Shown here: positions 35,938 to 44,140 of the stretch, piece after piece
How positions within the stretch are numbered: the first letter of the stretch is position 1
How the letters are laid out: each line of letters starts with the position of its first letter
Source of the DNA: an uncultured Campylobacter sp.
GTDB lineage: Bacteria > Campylobacterota > Campylobacteria > Campylobacterales > Campylobacteraceae
Reading direction: 5' to 3'
Length of the DNA: 64,000 nucleotides
NCBI RefSeq assembly: GCF_905373215.1
Contig: NZ_CAJPRT010000002.1
Span: forward strand, 99,033-163,032
Made by a program: the position numbers and the translations under genes
The notes under the pieces: model-generated
The model's input: the letters and a program-made list of their open reading frames with translations, nothing else
What the model was told of the DNA's origin: nothing
Databases searched by the model: none

Positions 35938-37451
35938 AATCCCTAAAATGCGCTGCCTTCACGGATGCACTGATCCCCGTAGAGGTCGAGTCGACATTCG
36001 TGCGGGGGCTGCCGGGATTTAATATCGTCGGTCTTGCGGGCGCTACGATAAAAGAGAGTGAAAGCCGCGTAAAAGCGGCGCTTGTGAGCCTAAATTTTAA
36101 ATTTCCCGCATCCAAAATCATCATAAATCTCTCCCCCTCCGACACGCCCAAAAACGGCTCGCACTTCGATCTTGCGATCGCGCTTCTAATCGCGCTGCAA
36201 AAAGAGCGCATCGACGGCGATTTCTTTGTCTTCGGCGAGCTCGGTTTAGACGGCAGCTTAAAGAGCACGGCGAGCCTCTTTTCGATCCTACTTTTTTTAA
36301 GCACGAAGGTGAAGCGCGCTAAAATTTTAGTGCCGCAAAGTATTGCTCTAAAGGCCTGCACGATCCTAAACTACGACGTGTATGCGGTGGATAGCCTAAG
36401 CGATGCGGTCAGATTTTTTTTAGACGAGGAGTTCGCCGCAAGCAGGCTCATGCGAGAAACCCATCCGCTTTTTAAAAACGTCGTGGAAATTGACGGGCAA
36501 GCTTACGTCCCCAACCGCGATTTTTCGCTTGATTTCAAAGACGTAAAAGGGCAAAAGCGTGCCAAGCGCGCGAGCCTGATCGCCGCGTGCGGCATGCACA
36601 ACATCCTCTTTGAGGGCAGCCCGGGTTGCGGCAAAAGCATGTGCGCCAAGCGGATAGCCAGAATTCTGCCTCCGCAGAGCCTAGGCGAAGTGCTGCTCTC
36701 GTGCGCCTACGAGTCGCTAAATAACAAAGACGTTGATTTCAGCGCGCTGCGCCCCTTCCGCTCGCCGCACCACACCAGCACGCGCAGCTCCATTTTCGGC
36801 GGCGGCAGTAGCGGCGCAAAGATCGGCGAGGTCGCGCTCGCAAACGGCGGCGAACTGTTTTTCGACGAGCTGCCGCACTTCGGCAAGCAAATTTTAGAAA
36901 GCCTGCGCGAGCCGTTAGAAGATAATAGAATTTTGATTTCGCGCGTAAATTCCAAGGTCGAATACCAAACAAAATTTATCTTCGTCGCGGCGCAAAACCC
37001 CTGCCCGTGCGGAAATCTATTCTCTAAAAACCTAACCTGCACCTGCTCGCTAAACGACATCAGGCGTTACAAAAACACGATCTCCGCGCCGCTGCTTGAT
37101 CGCATCGACATATACGTCGCGATGGACGAGACCGGTGCGGACGACAGAAGCGACGTTTGCAGCGAAGAGATGGCGGATGCGGTGCTACTGGCGTTTCGCG
37201 CACAAAAGGGTCGAGGGCAGAGCGAGCTAAACGCAAAGCTGCGCGACGAGGAGACTGAAAAATTTTGTATCTGCGAAAGCGCTGCGCGGGATATTTTGCA
37301 AACGGCGATCACCCGCTACGACCTTTCGCAGCGCGGCGTGAATAAGACGCTAAAGCTTGCGCGCACTATCGCCGATCTAGCAGGCGCTGAGATCATCGCC
37401 AAGGCGCATATTTTGGAGGCTCTTAGCTTTCGCATAAGGAGCGAAATTTGA
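35934..37451 (+). CDS. comM: YifB/ComM-type Mg-chelatase-like AAA+ ATPase
   Basis: 505 residues. An N-terminal Lon-like S5 domain (GLPGFNIVGLAGATIKESES, KIIINLSPSDTPKNGSHFDL) precedes the AAA+ core with Walker A GSPGCGKSM near residue 229 and Walker B GGELFFDELPHF near 308; the C-terminal ChlI-like helical part follows. In Vibrio the homologue ComM is a hexameric helicase for branch migration during natural transformation, so a role in DNA uptake integration is plausible here. It overlaps def and nnr by 4 bases each. Confidence 0.9.
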   Translation: MKSLKCAAFTDALIPVEVESTFVRGLPGFNIVGLAGATIKESESRVKAALVSLNFKFPASKIIINLSPSDTPKNGSHFDLAIALLIALQKERIDGDFFVFGELGLDGSLKSTASLFSILLFLSTKVKRAKILVPQSIALKACTILNYDVYAVDSLSDAVRFFLDEEFAASRLMRETHPLFKNVVEIDGQAYVPNRDFSLDFKDVKGQKRAKRASLIAACGMHNILFEGSPGCGKSMCAKRIARILPPQSLGEVLLSCAYESLNNKDVDFSALRPFRSPHHTSTRSSIFGGGSSGAKIGEVALANGGELFFDELPHFGKQILESLREPLEDNRILISRVNSKVEYQTKFIFVAAQNPCPCGNLFSKNLTCTCSLNDIRRYKNTISAPLLDRIDIYVAMDETGADDRSDVCSEEMADAVLLAFRAQKGRGQSELNAKLRDEETEKFCICESAARDILQTAITRYDLSQRGVNKTLKLARTIADLAGAEIIAKAHILEALSFRIRSEI

Positions 37452-39088
37452 AAAAAATTTTCTTTAGCACCGAGGAGCTCGATGCGCGAGCAAGTGCGAA
37501 ATTTGGACTTGGCGAGCAAATTTTAATGGAAAACGCCGCGGGCAAGATCGAGGGCGAGATCAGAAAGCGGCTCAAAAAGGGCTCGCGCGTTTTGGCGCTT
37601 TGCGGCGGCGGAAATAACGGCGCCGACGCGATGGCGGCGCTGCGAAAATTAAGCGGGGATTTTAGCTGCACGGTGCTTTGCGTGCTGGAAAATAGAAGCG
37701 CGGCGGGCAAATTTCAAGCGGATGCGGCGCAGGCTGCAGGCGTTAAGTTTATCGATATCGCGAGCGCAAAAGACGATTGCGGGCACGTAGAGGGTGCGTC
37801 TAGCAAGGATACTTGCGCGCATGAAGGCGTAGGCGGCTCCTCTTTAAAGGGCGCGAGCGAGCCACGGGGCGAGCTCGAAAGCCTAAGCGGCGCGGACATT
37901 TCAGGTGACGGCGATAAATTAAGCGCGAAATTTACGAGCACTAAATTTGAGATCGCGGGGCGCGGCGACGAATGCGGCAATCTAGGCGGCGAGTGCGGCG
38001 AGCCGAGCGTCCTGCACGATGAGATTACAAGCGCAGACTGCATAATCGACGGGATTTTCGGCAGCGGTTTGAATAAACCGATAAGCTCTGAAATTTGTGA
38101 AATTTTATCTCTCGCAAATAGCTCAAAATCCCTAAAAATCGCAGTCGATATCCCAAGCGGCATCGATGGGAGCGGGCGCATTTTAGGCGGTGCATTTTGC
38201 GCGGATTTGACGATCGCGATGGGAGCACTCAAACTCGCGCTGTTTTCGGACGGCGCGAAGGATCAGGTAGGACGGATCAAGGTCGCAAATCTTGGAATTT
38301 CGCGCTCAAATTTCGAAGGACGGAGCGAATATTTTCTGCTTCAAAAAAGCGATCTGAAGCTGCCGCTACGCAGGAAGCAAAACACCAATAAGGGCGATTT
38401 CGGGCACACCTACGTCGTAAGCGGGCAGATGAGCGGAGCGGCGCAGATGGCGGCTCTGGCAGCTCATGCGATCGGCAGCGGGCTCGTTAGCGTCGTTAGT
38501 GAGAAGCCATTAAATTTAAGCCCGATTTTGATGCAAAAAAGCTCATTCGATGCCGCGCGGGTCGTAGTCTGCGGCTGCGGGCTGGGGAAGCGAAAGATCG
38601 ATCTTGCCGCGCTACGAGACAAAAGCTGCGTCATCGACGCCGATCTGTGCTACGAGAGCGAAATTTTAAGTCTGCTAAATGCCAATTCAAATTTAATCCT
38701 AACGCCCCATCCGAAGGAGTTCTGCTCGCTTTTAAAGATCGCGGGCATCGCAGATCTTAGCGTGAGCGAGCTGCAAGAGCGCCGCTTCGAGTTTGCGCGG
38801 GCGTGGAGCGAAAAATTTAGCGGCGTGCTCGTGCTAAAGGGCGCAAATACGCTCATCGCGCAGGCAGGCATCATCTACGTCTGCGACAAGGGCAGTGCCG
38901 CGCTCGCAAAGGGCGGCAGCGGCGACGTACTCGCAGGGCTCATCGGCGGGCTGCTCGCGCAAAACTACTCGCCTCTGCAAGCCTCAATCTGCGGCGTCCT
39001 AGCCCACGCACTCGCTGCGCGAGCCTTCGCCAAAAACTCCTACGCGCTAAATCCGCTCGATCTCATCGAGGAGGTAAAATGGTTGTGA
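37448..39088 (+). CDS. nnr: Bifunctional NAD(P)H-hydrate epimerase/dehydratase with extra insert
   Basis: 546 residues repairing hydrated NAD(P)H. The epimerase half (about 1-280) has LCGGGNNGADAMAALRKL and DIPSGIDGSG; the dehydratase half (about 300-546) has NKGDFGHTYVVSG, LTPHPKEF and GSGDVLAGLIGGLLAQ. Residues about 105-192, between VKFIDI and ITSADCIIDGIFGSG, are extra compared with the family: Gly/Ser/Glu/Asp-rich, with scattered Cys and no recognisable fold. The frame is intact. The start is a TTG overlapping comM. Confidence 0.88.
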   Translation: MKKIFFSTEELDARASAKFGLGEQILMENAAGKIEGEIRKRLKKGSRVLALCGGGNNGADAMAALRKLSGDFSCTVLCVLENRSAAGKFQADAAQAAGVKFIDIASAKDDCGHVEGASSKDTCAHEGVGGSSLKGASEPRGELESLSGADISGDGDKLSAKFTSTKFEIAGRGDECGNLGGECGEPSVLHDEITSADCIIDGIFGSGLNKPISSEICEILSLANSSKSLKIAVDIPSGIDGSGRILGGAFCADLTIAMGALKLALFSDGAKDQVGRIKVANLGISRSNFEGRSEYFLLQKSDLKLPLRRKQNTNKGDFGHTYVVSGQMSGAAQMAALAAHAIGSGLVSVVSEKPLNLSPILMQKSSFDAARVVVCGCGLGKRKIDLAALRDKSCVIDADLCYESEILSLLNANSNLILTPHPKEFCSLLKIAGIADLSVSELQERRFEFARAWSEKFSGVLVLKGANTLIAQAGIIYVCDKGSAALAKGGSGDVLAGLIGGLLAQNYSPLQASICGVLAHALAARAFAKNSYALNPLDLIEEVKWL

Positions 39089-39651
39089 AAAAGCTCGCCG
39101 TGCTTTTTAGCGGCGGCGGCTCGAATTTAGAGGCGATCTTGCAGAAGCTGCACGGCAAAACTTTTGGGGGCACCAAGATCGAAGTCGCGCTAACGCTAAG
39201 CAACAAAGCTAACGCCGGCGGTATCGCAAAGGCCGCGAAATTTGGACTTCAAAGCGTGATCCTAAATCACAAAGATTTTGCTAGCCGCGAGGAATTCGAC
39301 GCCGCCCTCGTGCGCGAGATCGAAAAAAGCGGCGCGGAGCTTACGGTGCTTGCGGGCTTTATGCGCATTCTCACGCCTGTTTTTACGAGCAGGGTCCGTG
39401 CGATAAATTTACACCCGTCGCTGCTACCGCTTTTTAAGGGCGCAAACGCGATAAAAGAAAGTTTTGAAAGCGATATGAAGGTGGGCGGCGTGAGCGTGCA
39501 CTGGGTCAGCGAGGAGCTTGACGGCGGCGCGATCATCGCCCAGCGCGCGTTTGAAAAGAGCGCGGGAATGAGCTTTGAAGCTTACGAAGCCAAAATCCAC
39601 GAGATCGAGCATGAGCTATTGCCGCAGGTGATTGTAGAAATTTTGTGCTAA
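39079..39651 (+). CDS. purN: Phosphoribosylglycinamide formyltransferase
   Basis: 190 residues. N-terminal LAVLFSGGGSNLEAIL (phosphate loop), LAGFMRILTPVF near residue 91, INLHPSLLPLFKGANAIKE with the catalytic Asn-His pair near 113, and SVHWVSEELDGGAII with the catalytic aspartate. It adds the C8 formyl group in purine synthesis. It overlaps nnr by 10 bases, and a strong stem-loop follows the stop. Confidence 0.96.
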   Translation: MVVKKLAVLFSGGGSNLEAILQKLHGKTFGGTKIEVALTLSNKANAGGIAKAAKFGLQSVILNHKDFASREEFDAALVREIEKSGAELTVLAGFMRILTPVFTSRVRAINLHPSLLPLFKGANAIKESFESDMKVGGVSVHWVSEELDGGAIIAQRAFEKSAGMSFEAYEAKIHEIEHELLPQVIVEILC

Positions 39652-39654
39652 AGC

Positions 39655-39686
39655 TAAATTTAGCGCAGAAATTCGCGCTAAATTTA
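39655..39686. terminator. Strong stem-loop after purN
   Basis: TAAATTTAGCGC (39655-39666) and GCGCTAAATTTA (39675-39686) form a perfect 12-bp stem with an 8-base loop, starting 3 bases after the purN stop. It likely ends the tig-purN transcript. Confidence 0.6.
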
Positions 39687-39883
39687 AAGAGCGAATTCCG
39701 CGGATTTTGTAAATTTTAAAGCTTAGTCTTTTAAATTTAGGGGCGAATTCGAAGCTAAATTTTAAAATTTGCTTCGATAAATTTAAAAAGAGAAAGATAA
39801 CCGCAAACGAACTGGAAAAACTAAGGCTTGGTATCCTGGATGAGGCGGAGCAGTACAAGGATACGGCGTTTTCGATAATAGCG

Positions 39884-40831
39884 GTGCTAGCCTCAGCGCT
39901 GTGGCTATTTTTCAATTTTAGAGATCAAAATGCAGCAATGGTTCTCTGCTGGATCATAGTGGCATTTAGCTGCGGCAGTATCTCTTATAGAGTAGTGAAT
40001 AAAGATGCAAATATAGTGCACGTATTTATCTTTTGCATCTTGCTGGGTATACTTGCCAAAGGCGTAGAAATATGCAAGAATGATACCTTGCGCTTCGTCA
40101 TCGCACTCGTAACCATCTGCCTTTCTTTGTTTAATATCGCGGGCGCCGCGCTGGAGCGGATCAAACACAACAGATCCAAAAAATTCGTCCGCGCCTTTAA
40201 ACAACAATATATCGCGCCTTATATGGCAAGCCTAGGCTACCGCTATGAAATTTCAGGCTCGTTTCGACCGGCGTATCTACGCGCTAGCGGTCTATTTGTG
40301 GACGGCATAAGCTATTTTGATTGCGAAGATAAAATTTCCGGCGTTTATGACGGAGTATTTTTCAACTTTGCGGATGTTTGTGTGACTCATACTGACGAAC
40401 GACGTAGCAGCAGGGGGATCTTTTTCTACGCGGAATTTAAAAAGCGCGTAAACTCGATGGCGGTGATTCTGCCTTCGCTCAGCGCGAGGCCAACACTCGG
40501 CGGACTTAAGAAGATCGCGATGGACGATAGCGAGTTTAGCTCCGCATTTAGCGTATATAGCGCCGATGCGGTGTCTGCAATGTATGCCCTCACACCCGCC
40601 TTTATGCGGCGCTTGCTTCGCTTTAGAAGCGGTGCCGACGGACCGATCAGTTTAAGCTTTTCGGGCAGAAACGTCTATATTTTCATCCGCACGGGATACG
40701 ATAGTTTCGAGCCTAGCGTGGATCGCAGCGTATTTGGCTTTGATCCCGCCGCGTCTATCAAGCACGAGCTTCTATTCTTTCTCTCCATCGTAAAAAGTCT
40801 AAAATTAAACGAAAATATCTGGCAAGATTAA
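39884..40831 (+). CDS. DUF3137-type membrane protein, start uncertain
   Basis: From the GTG at 39884 there are 315 residues: about three membrane helices (within 1-90), then a soluble domain with RRSSRGIFFYAEFKKRV near residue 185 and VILPS, a pattern seen in DUF3137 proteins. Coding sequence clearly continues upstream in frame (FDKFKKRKITANELEKLRLG and onward from 39773) but that part has no ATG, GTG or TTG before the next stop. The real start may be a rare codon (ATT at 39767), or the 5' end has been replaced by AAATTTTAAAATTT filler. Function unknown. Confidence 0.65.
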   Translation: MLASALWLFFNFRDQNAAMVLCWIIVAFSCGSISYRVVNKDANIVHVFIFCILLGILAKGVEICKNDTLRFVIALVTICLSLFNIAGAALERIKHNRSKKFVRAFKQQYIAPYMASLGYRYEISGSFRPAYLRASGLFVDGISYFDCEDKISGVYDGVFFNFADVCVTHTDERRSSRGIFFYAEFKKRVNSMAVILPSLSARPTLGGLKKIAMDDSEFSSAFSVYSADAVSAMYALTPAFMRRLLRFRSGADGPISLSFSGRNVYIFIRTGYDSFEPSVDRSVFGFDPAASIKHELLFFLSIVKSLKLNENIWQD

Positions 40832-41062
40832 ATTAAAGCTCCGATTTAAGGTATAGATCGCCGCGAAATTTTGAAATTTTGCTTTAAATTTACGCGCTAC
40901 TACACCGTAACCGCTGCAACAAAATTCCGCCTGAAATTCCACGGCGCATTTAAGCCATGGAATTTATAAGATTGTTGTAGCGACGCAAATTTTGCAACAT
41001 AGGATTTTTGCGGCTTTTGGCTATTTCGCCCTAGCATATTGTGACAAAATCAGCGATCTAAA

Positions 41063-41281
41063 TTATTTCAGCTCTAAAAGCCGTTTAATATCGCCCTTGC
41101 TTAAATACGGCGCAAATATATGCTGCGGCTGCGAACTACTTAGTTTTACTAGCATATCGCCTGCGCCTAGAAGTTTTTCAGCTCCGCTTTCGTCCAAGAT
41201 AATACTAAGCATTAATGATGACACGTTATTTGCAAAAATCTGCCGAATGAAATTTTTATGAGATTTTGCGTTAAATTTTAA
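41063..41281 (-). pseudogene. C-terminal fragment of an FtsK/SpoIIIE-type DNA translocase
   Basis: A 72-codon open stretch on the minus strand ends at a stop at 41063-41065 and contains IILDESGAEKLLGAGDML, the hallmark LD-x2-GAE-x-LLG-x-GDML of FtsK-family motors, followed by FAPYLSKGDIKRLLELK. The ATPase core is absent and a stop precedes it, so only the tail of the gene is left. The flanks 40832-41062 and 41282-41508 hold nothing I recognise. It marks the right-hand debris zone next to the CRISPR island. Confidence 0.6.
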
Positions 41282-41508
41282 TTAGATTTTATCACTCGCC
41301 TATAAATTTATGCTCGTGCAAATCCGCTCTGTATAGCATTATGATCTTGCCACTGCCGCTTGCGATGCGCGATATTTATATGAGATTGCGACGAGGCTTT
41401 ATGCGCCTCAATTTTCATCAAACACTCTAAAATTTTACCGCTTCGTAGCACGTGAATAGACTCGGAGTAAATTTCGTTTCGCTATTAGCGCGGCAATACG
41501 TGTCTTTT

Positions 41509-42516
41509 CTACCAGCTTAATATATCAAGAGCCGCTTTTAATTGCTCTTTAAATGTTTCTCTTAGATCTTTTGGCTCTAGTATCTCGATATCTGGAAGCC
41601 ACTTTTTTATAAATGGCAATATCTCCATATCCTGAGTAAAATCTATGCTAAAAATAATGCTGCCATCATCTAGCTTCTTTTTAAATTTTTGAGTTGGGAA
41701 AAACAGCTTCATACCCTCCTTAAAATATATAGCCACTTTCGGGGAGGCTTTTAATAGCGCCCTTCGCAATGGCTCGGAGGGCAAGCTCATAGCATTTTGT
41801 ATTTTATTAAAATACGTTTCGTATTCCTTCAAGATCTTTCCTTCGTATTTTTTTGAGCTTTTGCTAAGCGATACGATAAAAGCCACTCTTAAAAGCCTAA
41901 AATTTCCCTTAACATCCTCGATAGCCAGATACCAATTACTATCTGTAAAAACTATTTTTAGGCATTTTGCATCGATTAAATTCTCCATTTCACCGATATA
42001 TTTATACTTGATATTTCGGCATTCTTTATTTTTAACGGCATTGCGAAGCTCGCTCAAATATCTTCTACTTAGCTCGTCTTGCAAAACCTCCAAAGGATTG
42101 GTTCTAAATAAAAATACGTCCGAATCCTCTTTTAATTGTTCAGATACCTTCTCTTTTTCATGTTTATCTAAATCGCTAAATAAGCTAGGATCATTTTCGT
42201 TTAATAAACTAATTAACCAGCCTAGATCGTTGCCATATTCTAAAAGACATTTTAAAACGCCGATTATATCTTTGTTTTTATCATATACTCTTAATACTTT
42301 TACCGGTCTCTTGCCATGGCCTATAAGCTTGCTTTCTATCCTAAAAGCGTCTGGAAATAGCTTGTCGATTTCGCCCATATACCTTCTAAGCGTTCTTTCC
42401 TTAATCCTTAGCTCATCCAAAAGCTCTGTATCGGTAAGATAAATTTCTTGCTTTGCAACTAACTTTTTTAAAATTTCAAAGATAACTATCGTTTTATTGT
42501 CTGCATCTGATGACAT
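41509..42516 (-). CDS. WYL-domain transcriptional regulator
   Basis: 335 residues. N-terminal winged-helix (LTDTELLDELRIKERTLRRYMGEID, residues 27-51), then a WYL domain around DSNWYLAIEDVKGNFRLLRVAFI (about 193-215) with the W-Y-L triplet, and a C-terminal WCX-like part. WYL regulators often accompany CRISPR and other defence loci and are thought to sense nucleic-acid ligands. It is the last gene of the run, its start overlapping the csx20 stop (TAATG). It is strongly AT-rich. Target promoters are unknown; the leader and cas promoters are obvious candidates. Confidence 0.82.
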   Translation of the reverse strand: MSSDADNKTIVIFEILKKLVAKQEIYLTDTELLDELRIKERTLRRYMGEIDKLFPDAFRIESKLIGHGKRPVKVLRVYDKNKDIIGVLKCLLEYGNDLGWLISLLNENDPSLFSDLDKHEKEKVSEQLKEDSDVFLFRTNPLEVLQDELSRRYLSELRNAVKNKECRNIKYKYIGEMENLIDAKCLKIVFTDSNWYLAIEDVKGNFRLLRVAFIVSLSKSSKKYEGKILKEYETYFNKIQNAMSLPSEPLRRALLKASPKVAIYFKEGMKLFFPTQKFKKKLDDGSIIFSIDFTQDMEILPFIKKWLPDIEILEPKDLRETFKEQLKAALDILSW

Positions 42517-42896
42517 TATAACTCCTCGTATTCTCTAAATCTTGCGTGTTTAAATTCTCGTTTAATCACGACTTTGCCGTTTTCTACCTGCTCGCTTACG
42601 ATGCGGTTGGTGGTCGCATACACGGCTATCAGACCCATATTTTTAGCAAACCTTATCATATTATAAGTCGCTCCGAAATCGCCCTGCACCAGTAACACGT
42701 CGCCCGCTTTTGCTTGCTTTTTAAGTTTATCCTTATACACTTCAACGAATTTTATTGTGCTTTTTTCAGACGGGTCAATATCGCTCCACCTCGCATCGGT
42801 TATATTTACGAATTTATCGACATTTAAATTCCTCCTCGCGTCCTCTTCTTGCTCCGACGTCAAGGTGTGGTTTATCAACGTAAAGAAGGTTTTCAT
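42516..42896 (-). CDS. csx20: CRISPR-associated protein Csx20
   Basis: The 126-residue product has the Csx20 pattern: INHTLTSEQEEDARRNLNV at the start and GDVLLVQGDFGATYNMIRFA near residue 64, then GLIAVYATTNR and FKHARFREYE at the end. Csx20 is a small Rossmann-like protein confined to type III loci. From memory, recent work links Csx15/16/20 with ring-nuclease activity that degrades cyclic oligoadenylate; I treat that as likely but not seen here. Its overlap with csx1 (ATGA) fits a role in switching that effector off. Confidence 0.85.
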   Translation of the reverse strand: MKTFFTLINHTLTSEQEEDARRNLNVDKFVNITDARWSDIDPSEKSTIKFVEVYKDKLKKQAKAGDVLLVQGDFGATYNMIRFAKNMGLIAVYATTNRIVSEQVENGKVVIKREFKHARFREYEEL

Positions 42897-44137
42897 ATTT
42901 TATTTCCCAATATATTTTGCTGTATACAAAATGAATTATATTTATCTAATAATCTTGATAACTCTTGCTTTGAGTCTTCTATCCTTTCGTTGGCATTACC
43001 ATGAGCTAGATTATTTCTTAATTTTTCGGCATCTTTTATAAAATCCCTAAAGGCACCAAGAGTTTTTATGCTTTCTAACTTCTTTTGTATATTATCATGC
43101 ACTGCAATGCTTGTTAAATAGGCTCCATTCCTCAATCCCATTTTTTTTACAATAGTCCTAGACTCATGTGTCAAATCATAAGCATTAAATTTTCTACTGT
43201 TTTTAAAGTTATTTATATGCGCTTTTATATCGTCGCCAAAGCACTCAAAGCTTTCCGCGCAGTAATATCCTATGGCCTCAAATAGCAAAGTTATAGCGTT
43301 TAATAAATAACCTTTGGAGTTTAGAATTCTAGACATTCTATAAAATTTTATGGAATCTTTTTCTTTACCTATTTCTTGAAGCTCCCTTATGTGTCGTTGT
43401 ATATCTTCAAGACTGCCTTTAAAAGTTTCTATTTGCTCATTCTTTAAAATAAAATCTATATCGCTTAGAATTTTATCGACATCTTTATTAAGAGCTTTTA
43501 GCGAATTCGATAGTATATGATTAGAGATGGTTGATAACCGACTTACAAGGTTGCAAAAATTCTTATTTTTAAATTTAGAAACCAATGAAACCGTGTAATT
43601 ATGATTAAAAGTTTCTAGTACATACGACATATTTGCAAGCTCTAGATATTCCTTTAGGTCAATTATTTCATACTCCTTTTTCGGTTCTATCTCTTTCGCA
43701 AAAAATATATGTTTGATTTTTTCTGTATTGCTTAGGCTTTTTGATATTAATGATATAGTCGCTAATATAGGTATATGCCTAAAACCATGGGTCAGATCAA
43801 TTATATATTTGTCATCATCGCTAGTAGCATCGTTTATGATGCGTAAAATTTTATAGAAGTCCTTCTCACCGTCAATAAAATTTCTATCGTTAAAGATTTC
43901 ATTATACTCATTTTGAAACTCTTCTTTCAAAACACCGATTTGAATTTTTTTAGCCAATTGCGTAAAAATAGGAACAATATCTTGAGCTCCAAAATTATCT
44001 ATTAAGAGCGAAAACATATTTATATATCGTTCTCTTTTTAAAGAAAATGAGCCTTTAAGCTTATCGTCATATCTATAAATAGGAATTCCGATTTCTTCAT
44101 TTTTTGAAATTAAGCCTAAAATCGTTATAATTTTCAT
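42893..44137 (-). CDS. csx1: CARF-HEPN ribonuclease (Csx1/Csx2, DxTHG-motif family)
   Basis: 414 residues. The CARF domain (about 1-170) carries YIIDLTHGFRHIP, the DxTHG motif (D114-G118) that names the family and lines the ligand pocket. The C-terminal half is helical and ends with a HEPN domain whose catalytic Rx4H motif is RNNLAH (R374-H379). Such proteins are activated by cyclic oligoadenylate made by Cas10 and then cut RNA without sequence preference. The gene appears intact and is very AT-rich. It begins 3 bases after the end of the broken membrane-CARF gene. Confidence 0.9.
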   Translation of the reverse strand: MKIITILGLISKNEEIGIPIYRYDDKLKGSFSLKRERYINMFSLLIDNFGAQDIVPIFTQLAKKIQIGVLKEEFQNEYNEIFNDRNFIDGEKDFYKILRIINDATSDDDKYIIDLTHGFRHIPILATISLISKSLSNTEKIKHIFFAKEIEPKKEYEIIDLKEYLELANMSYVLETFNHNYTVSLVSKFKNKNFCNLVSRLSTISNHILSNSLKALNKDVDKILSDIDFILKNEQIETFKGSLEDIQRHIRELQEIGKEKDSIKFYRMSRILNSKGYLLNAITLLFEAIGYYCAESFECFGDDIKAHINNFKNSRKFNAYDLTHESRTIVKKMGLRNGAYLTSIAVHDNIQKKLESIKTLGAFRDFIKDAEKLRNNLAHGNANERIEDSKQELSRLLDKYNSFCIQQNILGNKI

Positions 44138-44140
44138 ATT

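Noticed and set aside
40992..41261. Plus-strand ORF of 89 codons
   Set aside because: It lies opposite the FtsK-type remnant, which has a recognisable motif; no ribosome site was seen for the plus-strand frame.
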